Below, piece by piece: positions 44,836-57,275 of a DNA stretch of 64,000 nt. The notes below the pieces were generated by a model. That model did no database searches. It saw nothing but the letters and a program-made list of their open reading frames with translations, and was not told where the DNA came from. The DNA comes from Salinisphaera sp. T31B1. Its GTDB lineage: Bacteria; Pseudomonadota; Gammaproteobacteria; Nevskiales; Salinisphaeraceae. Position numbers and translations under genes: made by a program. Positions within the stretch are counted from its first letter, which is position 1; each line of letters begins with the position of its first letter. The stretch lies in the NCBI RefSeq assembly GCF_040361275.1, contig NZ_APNH01000002.1:620001-684000 (forward strand), given 5' to 3'.

Positions 44836-46215
44836 ATGAACGCATTTTCCAGCTTCGCGCTGTCTGCCCCGCTCCTCGATGCGCTTGCTGCGCGCGGCTA
44901 CCAGACACCCACTCCTATCCAGGCCGCGGCATTGCCGTGCGTACTTGCGCGCCGGGACGTGATCGCACAAGCCGCTACCGGCAGCGGAAAGACGGTCGTG
45001 TTCGGGCTGGGTGTATTGCAGTCACTTGCGCCGGAACGGACCGGGCTGCAGGCACTCATCGTCTGTCCGACACGAGAACTGGCCGATCAGGTGGCCGGCG
45101 CTGTCCGCCAGCTGGCGATGCATCTGTCGAACGTCAAGGTGCTGACTCTGTGCGGCGGCACGCCCATTCGCCATCAGCGCAGCTCGCTCGAGCACCCACC
45201 GCATATCGTGGTGGCAACGCCCGGCCGGCTCCTGGCTCATCTTCGCAATGGCCATCTGGCAGTCGATACCCTGCGCACCCTCGTGCTCGACGAGGCCGAT
45301 CGCATGCTGGAGATGGGTTTTGACAAGGATATCGACGCGATCGTTGCGTATCTGCCGACGCAGCGACAGACATTGATGTTCTCGGCCACCTGGCCAGAGC
45401 CGATTCGTCGGGCCTCGGCACGCCTTCAGCACGACCCTGTCGATGCAATCGCCGATGCTCCCACCGACCGACCCGACATCCGCGAACAGCGCTGCGACGT
45501 CGGGGCGCACGACAAGCTCACCGCGCTGGTCGGACTGCTTGGCGCGGCCCGCGACGACGGGCGCGCACTGGTGTTCTGCAACACCCGCGCGGCCACCGAT
45601 CGCGTGACCGCCGACCTGTCCCGTCGCGGTTTTTCTGCGCTGGCATTGCATGGCGACCGCGACCAGCGTGAGCGCGACGAGGTTCTGATCCGCTTCGGCC
45701 ATGGCAGCTGTCGCGTGCTGGTCGCGACCGATGTCGCGGCCCGGGGCCTGGACATCACCGACCTGCCTTTGGTGATCAGCTTCGACGTGGCCCGCGACGC
45801 CGAGACGCATACGCATCGTATCGGTCGTACCGGACGGGCCGGTTCCTCGGGCCGGGCGATCATTCTGTGCGGCACGGACGAGCGCGAGCGCGCCGATCGC
45901 ATCGCCCAATCACTCAATCGTCAGCCCGAGCGCATCGGCGTCGAGCGGATGCCATCGACTCGACCCGCGCCGGCGCCCTGGGTGACACTTCGAATCGAAG
46001 GTGGGCGCCGTGACAAGCTGCGGCCCGGCGATCTGCTCGGCGCGCTGACCGGTGACGCCGGCCTGCCCGGCTCGGCCGTTGGCCGAATCGATATTCAGGC
46101 CAACCGCAGCTACGTGGCGATCGATCAAGAGCACGCACGCACGGCCCTGGCCCGCCTGCACAAGCACGGTATCAAACGTCGCCGACTGCGGATCAGTATC
46201 GTAGGCGAGCGCTGA
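44836..46215 (+). CDS. dbpA: ATP-dependent RNA helicase DbpA
   Basis: A 459-residue DEAD-box helicase (E. coli DbpA is 457). Motifs in order: Q-motif PTPIQ, Walker A AATGSGKT, PTREL, TPGR, DEAD as DEADRMLEMGF, SAT, then RGLD and HRIGRTGRAG. The C-terminal DbpA domain (from TLRIEGGRRDKLRPGDLLGAL to NRSYVAID) binds 23S rRNA hairpin 92, so it acts in 50S assembly. The ATG 44836 gives MNAFSSFAL, as in E. coli; upstream starts (GTG 44815, ATG 44821) add only a few residues. Monocistronic. Confidence 0.93.
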   Translation: MNAFSSFALSAPLLDALAARGYQTPTPIQAAALPCVLARRDVIAQAATGSGKTVVFGLGVLQSLAPERTGLQALIVCPTRELADQVAGAVRQLAMHLSNVKVLTLCGGTPIRHQRSSLEHPPHIVVATPGRLLAHLRNGHLAVDTLRTLVLDEADRMLEMGFDKDIDAIVAYLPTQRQTLMFSATWPEPIRRASARLQHDPVDAIADAPTDRPDIREQRCDVGAHDKLTALVGLLGAARDDGRALVFCNTRAATDRVTADLSRRGFSALALHGDRDQRERDEVLIRFGHGSCRVLVATDVAARGLDITDLPLVISFDVARDAETHTHRIGRTGRAGSSGRAIILCGTDERERADRIAQSLNRQPERIGVERMPSTRPAPAPWVTLRIEGGRRDKLRPGDLLGALTGDAGLPGSAVGRIDIQANRSYVAIDQEHARTALARLHKHGIKRRRLRISIVGER

Positions 46216-46319
46216 GGCCGGCCGCCACGCTGTCGCGAACGCATCGGGGCCGCGGCGAGTGCGGCGCTCTCGCGGCAACGGTTTTGCCCGGTTCACCGGA
46301 TCAAGGAATGCATCCGGCG

Positions 46320-47000
46320 CTAGCCGGCGGAAACAGGCCTCGCCGCACGGCGGGCCGGCATGGGCTCGGCGAGCGCGCCCCCACCCATACCGGTCTCCAG
46401 TACGGCACCGACATCCACTCGTCGGACGATGGCCAGTTTGTCCAGTACGTGCTCGGTATGGTGACGGGCGGTATGAACGCTGATACCCAACAGTGCAGCG
46501 ATCTCCCGATTGCTGCGCCGGCGGATGAGTAGGCGGGCCACTTCGGCTTCGCGCCCTGTCAGGCCGAAGCGCTCGCGCCACCAGATATCATCGGGCAAGG
46601 GTCCGCGCCGACGGTCGACGCACACGAGCACGGCAGATCGGTCCTGCTGTGTTGGGCGCGTTCTCGAGCGACCGATTGACGCCACGCGGATCCGGTAGAG
46701 GGCGACGCCGCGGCGCCTGTCTCCAGCGCCAGCGTCGATCGAACCGGTCAGACATTGTTCGGCTTGCCTAGCCGGGAACCCTTCGGTCAGAGCGCGGGCA
46801 GCCGCACTACACACGGCTTGCAGTACCCTCTGCGGCGACGGCTCGTCGGCGAGCAGCCGGTCCATCCCCGCACTGCGGTAGCGCTCGCGCGCTTGGCTGT
46901 CGTAGAGCAGCAGCGGCACGCCGAGCCGATCGAGTGCGGCCAGCCAGCTGCTGGCCGATCGCGGGTGGGCCACCTTGTCCTGGACGATCGGCCTGTTCAT
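46320..47000 (-). CDS. LuxR-type helix-turn-helix regulator
   Basis: A 226-residue protein. The C-terminal GerE-type helix-turn-helix reads LTGREAEVARLLIRRRSNREIAALLGISVHTARHHTEHVLDKL, a standard LuxR/FixJ output domain. The N-terminal part has a short PAS-like or unrecognised sensor (LDRLGVPLLLYDSQARERYRSAG), with no receiver aspartate, so it is probably not a two-component regulator. GGAGG is six bases upstream of the ATG. The C-terminus after the HTH is Ala/Arg-rich and longer than usual. No partner kinase or target is adjacent. Confidence 0.8.
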   Translation of the reverse strand: MNRPIVQDKVAHPRSASSWLAALDRLGVPLLLYDSQARERYRSAGMDRLLADEPSPQRVLQAVCSAAARALTEGFPARQAEQCLTGSIDAGAGDRRRGVALYRIRVASIGRSRTRPTQQDRSAVLVCVDRRRGPLPDDIWWRERFGLTGREAEVARLLIRRRSNREIAALLGISVHTARHHTEHVLDKLAIVRRVDVGAVLETGMGGGALAEPMPARRAARPVSAG

Positions 47001-47356
47001 CGCGTGCCTCCGCGGCCCGGATCAGGCCGCGTCGCTCCGATTACGCCACCAGACCCGATATTAGGCTGATACAGCCCGTTCCACAACGTGCGTCGTTCGC
47101 GGCCATGGGCCGTGTCTGCCCATGCGTCATGCTCTCGGGCGTCCTAGTCTTGGCACATGAGTTTCCACCGGGGGCCGCCCGTATGGATCACCGTTCGAAC
47201 CTCGGTAACCAGCTGCCGCGTGGCGCCAAGCGGCTGGCTACCAGAGCTGGCGTCGTCGCCGGTCGCCGGCCTCGGTTTCGAGGCGATCGATCGGTGCGAC
47301 CGTGCACAGCCAGCCCCGGCTCGTTCATCGGCTGAACTGCACCCGAGGTTGAATCC
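47001..47356. other. 356-base divergent gap between LuxR-type gene and aqpZ
   Basis: This holds the promoters of the leftward regulator and of aqpZ. Apart from a GAGG about nine bases before the aqpZ ATG and the GGAGG of the regulator, no promoter or operator is clear, and no gene is seen. Confidence 0.35.
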
Positions 47357-48088
47357 ATGGTCACGCTGCCCAAGCGCCTGTTCGCGGAATTCTTCGGCAC
47401 GTTCTGGCTGGTGTTCGGTGGCTGCGGCAGCGCCGTCATCGCCGCGGCGTTTCCCGGGGTCGGCATCGGGCTGCTGGGCGTCAGCCTGGCCTTTGGTCTG
47501 ACCGTATTGACCATGGCCTATTCGATCGGCCATATCTCGGGCTGCCATCTGAACCCGGCGGTGACGATCGGGTTGTGGTCGGGCGGGCGCTTTCCGATCC
47601 ATGATATCGGGCTGTATGCCCTGGCCCAGGTGCTCGGCGCACTGTTCGCCAGCCTGCTGCTGCTCAAGATCGCCGGCGGTCGACCGGATTTCCTGCTGGC
47701 CAACGACGGGCTGGCCGCCAATGGCTATGGGCCCGGTTCGCCCGGCGGCTACGATATGCTCTCCGGACTGATCACGGAGGTGGTTCTGACGTTCGGCTTC
47801 GTGATGGTCATCCTGGGCGCGACCGATACCCGCTCGCCGTCGGGATTCGCACCGCTGGCCATCGGCCTGGCTCTGACCCTGATTCATCTGATCAGCATTC
47901 CGATCACCAATACCTCGGTCAATCCGGCGCGTAGTACCGGCCCGGCCCTGCTGATGGGCGGACTGGCCTTGCAACAACTGTGGCTGTTCTGGATCGCGCC
48001 GATTGTCGGCGCGCTGCTGGCGGGCGTGGCGTACCGCGCCGTGGCCGGCGATCCACCGGCGCCACCGGTCACCGGCCTGCCAATCTGA
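47357..48088 (+). CDS. aqpZ: aquaporin Z
   Basis: A 243-residue, six-helix water channel. Both pore half-helices carry the NPA motif (HLNPAVTIG and [11 protein letters not shown]). The arginine after the second NPA and the histidine before it in helix 5 ([20 protein letters not shown]) are the water-selective filter, and the residue pattern matches AqpZ rather than the glycerol facilitator GlpF. Length is close to E. coli AqpZ (231). It is probably involved in osmotic adaptation. Confidence 0.94.
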   Translation: MVTLPKRLFAEFFGTFWLVFGGCGSAVIAAAFPGVGIGLLGVSLAFGLTVLTMAYSIGHISGCHLNPAVTIGLWSGGRFPIHDIGLYALAQVLGALFASLLLLKIAGGRPDFLLANDGLAANGYGPGSPGGYDMLSGLITEVVLTFGFVMVILGATDTRSPSGFAPLAIGLALTLIHLISIPITNTSVNPARSTGPALLMGGLALQQLWLFWIAPIVGALLAGVAYRAVAGDPPAPPVTGLPI

Positions 48089-48219
48089 GCGTTACGGGGC
48101 GAACGGGTACTGGACGCCGGTCGCCGCACGGCGGATAGTCGGGGGGCGCACCTGCCCGATTTGCCGGCGGGTCTGTGGCCGCTTGTTGGCGTTGTTCATC
48201 CCGGCGAAGGAAGTTGTCC

Positions 48220-49005
48220 ATGTGGCTGCGCACCCGCTGCGAGCTGACCTTCGATTTTGCCGTCGCCACGCCGCTGATTCTCATGCTGCGTCCGCATGGC
48301 GGCGCCGAGCAATGGGTCGGCCGTGAGGAATACCGGCTCGAGCCGTATGTGCACGCCTGCGAGTTCACCGACAGCTATGGCAACCTCTGTCAGCGGCTGA
48401 CCGCACCGGCGGACGATTTCACGATCGTCACCAGTGCCGATGTCCAGGTCGTCGAGCGCGTCGATACGGCGCCCGGCGCGCCCTTCGTGGACATCGAGTC
48501 GTTGCCCGACGACGTACTCATCTATCTGTTGCCCAGCCGCTACTGCGAGTCCGACCGGTTCGGGCAGATGGCAGCCGAAATCGCCGCGGGACATACACTC
48601 GGCTACGACCAGGTGGCTGCAATCGCTGCCTGGCTGCGCCATCGTATCCGCTACGTGCCGGGTAGCAGCGATGTGCCGATCTCGGCCGTGGACGTCAATC
48701 TCCGCCAGGCCGGTGTCTGTCGCGACCTATCGCACCTGGGCATTGCGCTATGCCGCGGGCTGAGTATTCCGGCGCGGCTGGTGGTCGGCTATCTGCACGC
48801 GCTGGCGCCCATGGATATGCATGCCTGGTTCGAGGCTTATGTCGGCGGGCGCTGGTACACCTTCGATGCGACCCAGCCCGGATCCGCGGGGGGGTATGTT
48901 GCAATCGGATACGGGCGGGATGCCGCGGATGTGGCGATCTTCAACCAGTTCGGCCCGCCCGCCAACCGGACGTCACAGCAGGTCACGGTCGAACGACTCG
49001 ACTAG
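48220..49005 (+). CDS. transglutaminase-like cysteine protease-fold protein
   Basis: A 261-residue cytoplasmic protein. The transglutaminase-like triad is complete: C167 in AGVCRDLSHLGIALCRG, H201 in DMHAWFEAYVGG and D216 in YTFDATQ. The N-terminal beta-sandwich (RCELTFDFAVATPLILMLRP) is the usual bacterial TGase N-domain. AAGGA precedes ATG 48220. Relatives are thought to act as peptidases or amidases; some are encoded with alpha-E proteins and circularly permuted ATP-grasp enzymes, but no such genes are adjacent here. Confidence 0.88.
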   Translation: MWLRTRCELTFDFAVATPLILMLRPHGGAEQWVGREEYRLEPYVHACEFTDSYGNLCQRLTAPADDFTIVTSADVQVVERVDTAPGAPFVDIESLPDDVLIYLLPSRYCESDRFGQMAAEIAAGHTLGYDQVAAIAAWLRHRIRYVPGSSDVPISAVDVNLRQAGVCRDLSHLGIALCRGLSIPARLVVGYLHALAPMDMHAWFEAYVGGRWYTFDATQPGSAGGYVAIGYGRDAADVAIFNQFGPPANRTSQQVTVERLD

Positions 49006-49038
49006 CGAACGGCGCGCGCAGCCGACGCCCGGTCCCGT

Positions 49039-49956
49039 TCAGAGCGGCGTCGGGCCGCTGGGCAGGGTCGCGGTCTCGACATGGGCGGCGAAGAAATCGA
49101 TGAACGCGCGTACCTTGGGCGGTACGAAATGCTGGTAGTGATAGACCGCGCTGATATCGGCCTGGGGCAGCGCGAACCGCGACAGAATTTCCACGAGTTC
49201 GCCGCTGCGCAGATAAGGCTCGACCTCCCAGGCGGCCCGCTGCACGATCCCGTGCCCGTCCAGGGCCCAGGCCACGACGCTTTCGCCGTCGTTGGCACTG
49301 AGGTTGCCGGCAACCTTGACCGCCAGCCGCTCGTCGTCGCGCTGGAATGTCCATATGCCGTGCGCCTCTTCGTTCTGGCGCAAGATCAGACAATTGTGAC
49401 GGGTCAGATCCTCCGGGCGCCGCGGCGTACCGGCGTGCTCGATATAGGCCGGGGCGGCACACAACAGACGCCGATGATTGGCGATCTTGCGGGCATGCAG
49501 CGTCGAATCGGGCAATTCGCCGAAGCGAATACCGATATCAAACGATAGCGCCACAAGATCGACCGGGTGATCCGACAGATGCATCTCGACGGTGATCGCC
49601 GGGTAGCGCCGTACGAACGCCGAGACCACGGCCGCAAGATATTTGCGCCCGAAACCCAGCGACGCGTTGATGCGCAGCGCACCGCGGATTTCGCCGCGAT
49701 GCGGGTCGAGCCGTTCGGCCAGATGCTCCAGGCGAGCGGCGATCAACTGGGCCTCCTGGAGATAGAGTTCGCCTTCCGCGGTCAGGCTCATTGCGCGGGT
49801 ATGCCGGTTGAGCAACTGCACACCGAGACGTTTCTCCATCGCTGCCAGCCGCTTGCTGGTCGCTGCCGGGCTGACGTCGAGCTTGCGCGCCGCAGCCGAC
49901 AGGCTGCCTTCACGACAAAGAAGAATGTAGAACTTCAGATCCTTGAGCGTATCCAT
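49039..49956 (-). CDS. LysR-family regulator divergent from malate/tartrate dehydrogenase
   Basis: A 305-residue LysR regulator. The N-terminal helix-turn-helix contains LSAAARKLDVSPAATSKRLAAME, and the effector domain has the DIGIRFGELPDSTLHARKI segment seen in DmlR-like regulators. The start is ATG 49956, because GGAGG lies six bases upstream on the minus strand. Its start is about 98 bases from that of the dehydrogenase gene on the other strand; in E. coli dmlR and dmlA have the same arrangement. It probably activates the dehydrogenase and transporter genes in response to D-malate or tartrate. Confidence 0.9.
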   Translation of the reverse strand: MDTLKDLKFYILLCREGSLSAAARKLDVSPAATSKRLAAMEKRLGVQLLNRHTRAMSLTAEGELYLQEAQLIAARLEHLAERLDPHRGEIRGALRINASLGFGRKYLAAVVSAFVRRYPAITVEMHLSDHPVDLVALSFDIGIRFGELPDSTLHARKIANHRRLLCAAPAYIEHAGTPRRPEDLTRHNCLILRQNEEAHGIWTFQRDDERLAVKVAGNLSANDGESVVAWALDGHGIVQRAAWEVEPYLRSGELVEILSRFALPQADISAVYHYQHFVPPKVRAFIDFFAAHVETATLPSGPTPL

Positions 49957-50054
49957 TTTCAACCTCCGAGTTGAAACTTAAATGAATCGCCGCTCGTTGT
50001 CGCCATGGGGCCGCGGGCCTAGCCTCGTCGGCCTGTTCCCTATCGGCAGCCAGC

Positions 50055-51125
50055 ATGAGAACGCACAAGATCGCCGTGATGCCTGGAGACGGTATCGGCC
50101 TGGAGGTCATCGAGGCCGGCAAGACGGTCCTCGCCCGACTGGCCGACAGCTCCGGCGCGCTCCGTTTCGACTTCACGGATTTCGACTGGAGTTCGAAGCG
50201 CTATCTCGAACAGGGCCGCTATATTCCCGAGGGCGGCCTGGACGAACTCAGAACCTTCGATGCGATCTATTTCGGTGCCGTGGGCAGTCAGGACGTCCCG
50301 GATCATGTCTCGCTCTGGGATCTTCGCCTGGCGATCTGCCAGGGGTTCGATCAGTACGCCAACCTGCGCCCGGCGCGCGTGCTGCCCGGCGTATCCAGCC
50401 GTTTGTCCGGCGCCGAGAAGATCGACTGGGCCATCGTGCGCGAAAACAGTGAAGGCGAGTACTCCGGCAACGGTGGCCGGGTTCATCGTGGACTGCCCAA
50501 CGAAATCGGCACCGAGGTCTCGGTATTTTCGCGCGAGGGTGTCGAACGGATCCATCGCTTTGCCTTTGAACTGGCCGCGTCCCGGCCACGCAAGAAGCTG
50601 CTGCTGGTGACCAAGTCGAACGCCCAGCGACACGGCATGGTTCTCTGGGACGAAGTCTTCTTCGAAGTCGCCACCGAGTTTCCGGACGTCCAGATCCAGC
50701 GCGAACTGGTGGATGCGGTCACCACACGCATGGTGCTCAAGCCCGAGACCATCGACACCGTGGTCGCGACCAACCTGCATGCCGACATCATCTCCGATCT
50801 GGCCGCCGCCCTGTCGGGCAGCCTCGGCATCGCACCCACCGCCAATCTGAATCCGTCCGGCGATTTCCCCTCGATGTTCGAGCCTATCCATGGCTCGGCG
50901 TTCGATATCGCCGGCCAGGGCATCGCCAACCCGGTCGGCGCCTTCTGGACCGCCGTGATGATGCTTGAGCATCTGGGAGAAACCACCGCCGCGCGCCGCT
51001 TGATGGATGCGATCGAGACGGTCACCGGCGCAGGGCTGCTGGCGCGCGATCTGGGCGGCGACGCGAGTACGGCCCAGATCACCGAAGCGGTCTGCGCCGA
51101 GATCGATAGAACGGCCGACGACTGA
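50055..51125 (+). CDS. D-malate / tartrate dehydrogenase (decarboxylating, DmlA/TtuC type)
   Basis: A 356-residue enzyme of the isocitrate/isopropylmalate dehydrogenase superfamily. MPGDGIGLEV at the N-terminus, the RENSEGEYSGNGG active-site loop, the K-x-N...D-x-x-x-E metal and substrate residues, and NLHADIISDLAAALSGSLGIAPTANL with the NAD-binding GSAFDIAGQGIANP end fit the tartrate dehydrogenase/D-malate dehydrogenase group rather than LeuB. E. coli DmlA is 361 residues. The upstream divergent LysR gene and the downstream dicarboxylate transporter support growth on D-malate or tartrate. The choice between the two substrates is open. Confidence 0.9.
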   Translation: MRTHKIAVMPGDGIGLEVIEAGKTVLARLADSSGALRFDFTDFDWSSKRYLEQGRYIPEGGLDELRTFDAIYFGAVGSQDVPDHVSLWDLRLAICQGFDQYANLRPARVLPGVSSRLSGAEKIDWAIVRENSEGEYSGNGGRVHRGLPNEIGTEVSVFSREGVERIHRFAFELAASRPRKKLLLVTKSNAQRHGMVLWDEVFFEVATEFPDVQIQRELVDAVTTRMVLKPETIDTVVATNLHADIISDLAAALSGSLGIAPTANLNPSGDFPSMFEPIHGSAFDIAGQGIANPVGAFWTAVMMLEHLGETTAARRLMDAIETVTGAGLLARDLGGDASTAQITEAVCAEIDRTADD

Positions 51126-51259
51126 GCCTGAGGCAACCTGCGCGCGGCCGAACCCGCGCTACCACGCCTGAGCCGCCGCACGATCGGCCAGGCGGCGCGT
51201 GAGTACACCGATAAGCGCCGGAACACGGTGCGCGACCGGCGAATAAAGAGGAGATAGCC

Positions 51260-52537
51260 ATGTCCGGCGCCCTGATTACGCTGGCGATCCTGTTGATCGC
51301 CGTGGTGCTGTTCGTCACCGAGCTGCTGCCGCTGGCAGTCACTGCGCTGGGCGTGCTCATCAGTCTGGTGGTGACCCGCATACTCACCCCGGAACAGGCG
51401 TTTCAGGGGTTCGTCAACCATAACGTCATCCTGTTCTGTGCGATGTTCGTGATCGGCGGCGCGCTGTTCGAAACGGGCATGGCCAATCGTATCGGTGGTC
51501 TGGTCACCCATTTCGCCAAGACCGAACGCCAACTGCTGGCCGGGGTGATGATCGTGGTCGCACTCATGTCGGGCTTTCTGTCCAACACCGGGACAGCGGC
51601 GGTCATGATCCCGGCCGTTCTGGGAATTGCCAGCCGTTCCGGGATGCGGCGTTCGCGCCTGCTCATGCCGCTGGCCTTCGCCTCGGCCATGGGCGGCAAC
51701 CTGTCGTTGATCGGCGCTCCGGGCAATCTCATCGTCGACAGCACACTCACGAAGATGACCGATGGCGCCGCCCATTTCGGCTTTTTCTCCTATGCGCTGA
51801 TCGGCCTGCCCATGATGGTGGTCGCGCTGGCATATTTCCTGTCCTTCGGCTACAAGCTGCTGCCGGACCATGAAGTCGCCGACGACGGCGCGTTTTCCGA
51901 CGATATTCAGCCGGCCGCACCCTGGAAACAGTATCTGGCGCTGGGCGTACTGGCCGCCACGGTGCTGGCGATGGTGTTCAAGTCCTATGTGGGCCTGGGC
52001 ATGCACGTCATCGGCGTGGTCGGCGCGCTGCTGCTGATCGTGGTCGGCGTGATGTCCGAATCCAAGGCGCTGCGTGCGATCGATGCTCGGGTGATCTTTC
52101 TGTTCGCCGGCATGCTGCCCATGGCCACCGCCATGCAGCAGACCGGGCTCGGGCGTCTGCTGGCCGAAAGCGTGGTCGACTGGCTCGGCGAAGCGCCGTC
52201 TCCCCGTGTGCTGCTGAGCGTACTGTTCGTGATCTCGGCGGGCTTGTCGCAGTTCATGTCCAACACGGCTACCACCGCCCTGCTCGCGCCAATCGGCGGC
52301 GCGATCGCGGTCGGCCTGGGCGCGGACCCGAGCGCCGTGCTCATGGCCGTATGTATCGGCGGTTCGTGCGCGTTCGCTACACCCCTGGGCATGCCGGCGA
52401 ACACCATGGTGCTCGGCCTGGGCGGCTATCGTTTCAACGACTATGTCAAAGCCGGCTGGCCGTTGATCCTCATGGGTTATCTGGTATGCGTGATCCTGCT
52501 GCCAATGATCTGGCCGTTCTTCCCGGCGGCCCCCTGA
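51260..52537 (+). CDS. SLC13/DASS-family permease, probable dicarboxylate uptake
   Basis: A 425-residue integral membrane protein with about eleven helices. Two SNT signature loops typical of DASS transporters are seen: SNTGTAAVMIP and SNTATTALLAP, each preceded by a re-entrant region; between them lies a hydrophilic loop (about residues 210-225). GAGGAG before ATG 51260 is a strong ribosome-binding site. It follows the D-malate/tartrate dehydrogenase gene after 134 bases, so uptake of the same acid is the best guess. The protein could be sodium-coupled, as many of this family are. Confidence 0.87.
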   Translation: MSGALITLAILLIAVVLFVTELLPLAVTALGVLISLVVTRILTPEQAFQGFVNHNVILFCAMFVIGGALFETGMANRIGGLVTHFAKTERQLLAGVMIVVALMSGFLSNTGTAAVMIPAVLGIASRSGMRRSRLLMPLAFASAMGGNLSLIGAPGNLIVDSTLTKMTDGAAHFGFFSYALIGLPMMVVALAYFLSFGYKLLPDHEVADDGAFSDDIQPAAPWKQYLALGVLAATVLAMVFKSYVGLGMHVIGVVGALLLIVVGVMSESKALRAIDARVIFLFAGMLPMATAMQQTGLGRLLAESVVDWLGEAPSPRVLLSVLFVISAGLSQFMSNTATTALLAPIGGAIAVGLGADPSAVLMAVCIGGSCAFATPLGMPANTMVLGLGGYRFNDYVKAGWPLILMGYLVCVILLPMIWPFFPAAP

Positions 52538-53138
52538 TCCGCCGATACGCGGGCCGGGCCTGCATGACGACAGCGGCGCCGAGCGGCGAATTACGGAATC
52601 GGCAATACGCCGGTGGTGGCTGGCGGGTTATCGATGGACGGTGCCGAGTGGCTCGAACCTCGTCGAGAATCAGCGCGAGACCGCCTTTGCGTGATGCAAG
52701 CGCCCCGGCCGGCTCTCTTCTGAATCGGCTGGCACGCAATCGGCCGACTCTCGCGAGGTGGGTCAGCGGCGGTATCCCGATGTAGGGCCGCCGCTACCGC
52801 GAGCCGCATCCTTCGGCCCATAAGCGGTCCCAGTGGGTCACGCGCGGACGGGCCTGCACGCCGGCCGGGCCGATCGTCGCGCTCCTCGGTGGCCAAAAAG
52901 ATCGCGAAGACATTCGCGAGCAAGGCTGTCTGAGACATCGCTAGCGAATGGCGGGGTGACCGAGGAACCGGCGATCGCCTGCTGTCAGCTCGTCCATGTC
53001 GGTTCGCCTGAGTACGATCCCGGCACGCCCTCTTGTTCGAGGCCGGACCAAGTCGCTGAGCCTGTCCGGCGAGTTGCCTGTACCGCTTGACCGCGGTAGA
53101 ACGGCTGAACTTGCCATTCGGGCTTTCCGGAGCGAACC
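52538..53138. other. 601-base gap, nothing recognised
   Basis: The region between the SLC13 gene and the dienelactone hydrolase gene contains only short random frames. The last bases carry GGAG (53125-53128), the ribosome-binding site of the hydrolase. No terminator with a T-run and no repeat was seen. Confidence 0.4.
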
Positions 53139-53882
53139 ATGAGCCGAGCGATCGATATCATCACGGATACGGGGCGTATCGATGCCCATATCTTCACACC
53201 CGCGGGCGGCGATACGCCGCGGCCGGCCGTCGTGCTGCTCACCGATATCGGCGGGCTGCGCCCTTGCTACCATGACAAGGCGCAGGCAGTGGCTGATGCC
53301 GGCTATGCGGTACTTATGCCCAACGTCTATCATCGCGATGTCACCGGCCCGGCGGTGCCCGACGGCCAGTCGTTCCGAGACGCCGACGTTCGTCCGAGGC
53401 TATTCGAATATGCCGGTCGTCTGACGCCCCAAGCCCAGGCCGAGGATTTCGAGGCACTGCTGGCGTGTATCGACGCCGAAACTGAATTCGCCGACGGCGG
53501 CGTCGGCGTGGTGGGCTACTGTATGACCGGTGCCTTCGCGCTGCGTATGGCCGCCTGGCATCCGGAACGCGTCGTTGCCGCGGCCGGATTTCATTCGGCG
53601 CGGCTGGCCGAACAGGACGCCGCCGACAGCCCGGTCCATATCGTCGACCGGATTCGCGGGCGCGTGTATTTCGGCCATGCAGACGGCGACGCACTGTTGC
53701 CACCAGACCAGATCGCGCGTATGGATGCGGCGCTCGCGGCCGCCGGCGTCCACTTCACGACCGAGTTGTACAAAGGCGCCGCCCACGGCTATACCGCCTC
53801 CGACGCGCCGGTCTACAACGCCGAGGCCGACACGCTTCACTACAAGCGGCTGTTCACCCTGTTTGAAGAAACGCTCGGCTGA
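53139..53882 (+). CDS. dienelactone hydrolase-family protein
   Basis: A 247-residue alpha/beta hydrolase. The nucleophile is a cysteine, C128 in GYCMTGAF, the usual choice for dienelactone hydrolase; the acid is in HADGDALLP (D182 or D184) and the histidine is H216 in AAHGYT. Classic members hydrolyse carboxymethylenebutenolide in chloro-aromatic breakdown, but no ring-cleavage genes are nearby, so another lactone or ester is possible. GGAG precedes the ATG. It is convergent with the aldolase gene. Confidence 0.87.
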   Translation: MSRAIDIITDTGRIDAHIFTPAGGDTPRPAVVLLTDIGGLRPCYHDKAQAVADAGYAVLMPNVYHRDVTGPAVPDGQSFRDADVRPRLFEYAGRLTPQAQAEDFEALLACIDAETEFADGGVGVVGYCMTGAFALRMAAWHPERVVAAAGFHSARLAEQDAADSPVHIVDRIRGRVYFGHADGDALLPPDQIARMDAALAAAGVHFTTELYKGAAHGYTASDAPVYNAEADTLHYKRLFTLFEETLG

Positions 53883-53921
53883 GCGGTGCGAACGGCAGCC
53901 GTACCCGCACGCAGACATTCA

Positions 53922-54578
53922 TCAATCGGCCTCGGGCCCACGCGTCGGCTCGCCATAGGTCTTGAACTTGTCCACCACGCGCGCGACCTCGGCTTCGTCC
54001 AGAAGCACCGGGCCGCCTGTCTGCAGCGTCAGCACGTACAGGCGCGCCAGTTCCTCGACTTCGACAGCAAGCGCAAACGCGGCCTCCAGGGTAACGCCGC
54101 AAGCGATCATGCCGTGATTGGCCAGCAGACAGGCATGGCGTTGTCTCAAGGCGTCCAGCACGGCTGACGAGAGCTCGCGCGTACCGAAGGTGGCATAGGC
54201 CGCACAGCGGATGGTCGGCCCACCGGCCTTGGCGATCATGTAGTGAAGTGGCGGGATCTCGACACGCCGGATCGCCAACGCCGTGGCATAGGGCGAATGC
54301 GTATGCACAACCGCGTTCACGTCGTCGCGGGCAGCGAGTATGTCGCGGTGGAAACGCCATTCGCTGGTCGGCGCCCGTCGCCCTTCAAAGCGACCATTGG
54401 CCTGCAGAAATACAATATCGGCAGGCTCCAGGGCCTCGAACGCCATACCGGTCGGCGTGACGAGCAGCCCGTCACGGTGACGCACGCCGATATTGCCGGT
54501 GGTGCCGTGATTGAGTCCGCGCGCGGTCAGCGCCTGTCCGTAATCGATGATCGCGCTGCGTAGCGCCTGTTCCGACAT
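53922..54578 (-). CDS. class II aldolase (FucA/AraD family)
   Basis: A 218-residue zinc-dependent aldolase or epimerase. The metal ligands of E. coli fuculose-1-phosphate aldolase are found at the same residue numbers when counted from ATG 54578: E73 in SEWRFH, H92 and H94 in VHTHSPYATAL, and H155 in LANHGM. The frame is open to 54608, but the shorter start gives this match and has AAGAGAG upstream. The substrate is a hydroxyaldehyde or sugar phosphate of unknown kind; no sugar kinase is adjacent. Confidence 0.9.
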   Translation of the reverse strand: MSEQALRSAIIDYGQALTARGLNHGTTGNIGVRHRDGLLVTPTGMAFEALEPADIVFLQANGRFEGRRAPTSEWRFHRDILAARDDVNAVVHTHSPYATALAIRRVEIPPLHYMIAKAGGPTIRCAAYATFGTRELSSAVLDALRQRHACLLANHGMIACGVTLEAAFALAVEVEELARLYVLTLQTGGPVLLDEAEVARVVDKFKTYGEPTRGPEAD

Positions 54579-54702
54579 GGTGGCTCTCTTTCGGATCGCT
54601 CGCGCCAAGTCTGGGCCGGACTGCCGACATTGGCCAGCATGATCGGCTGCGGGCAGCCCAACCGCTCGCCGGCGGACGAGCCCGCGTTCGGTCGCGCCGG
54701 CC

Positions 54703-57258
<2,556 letters not shown>

Positions 57259-57275
57259 TAAGGCCTCCCCGCCTT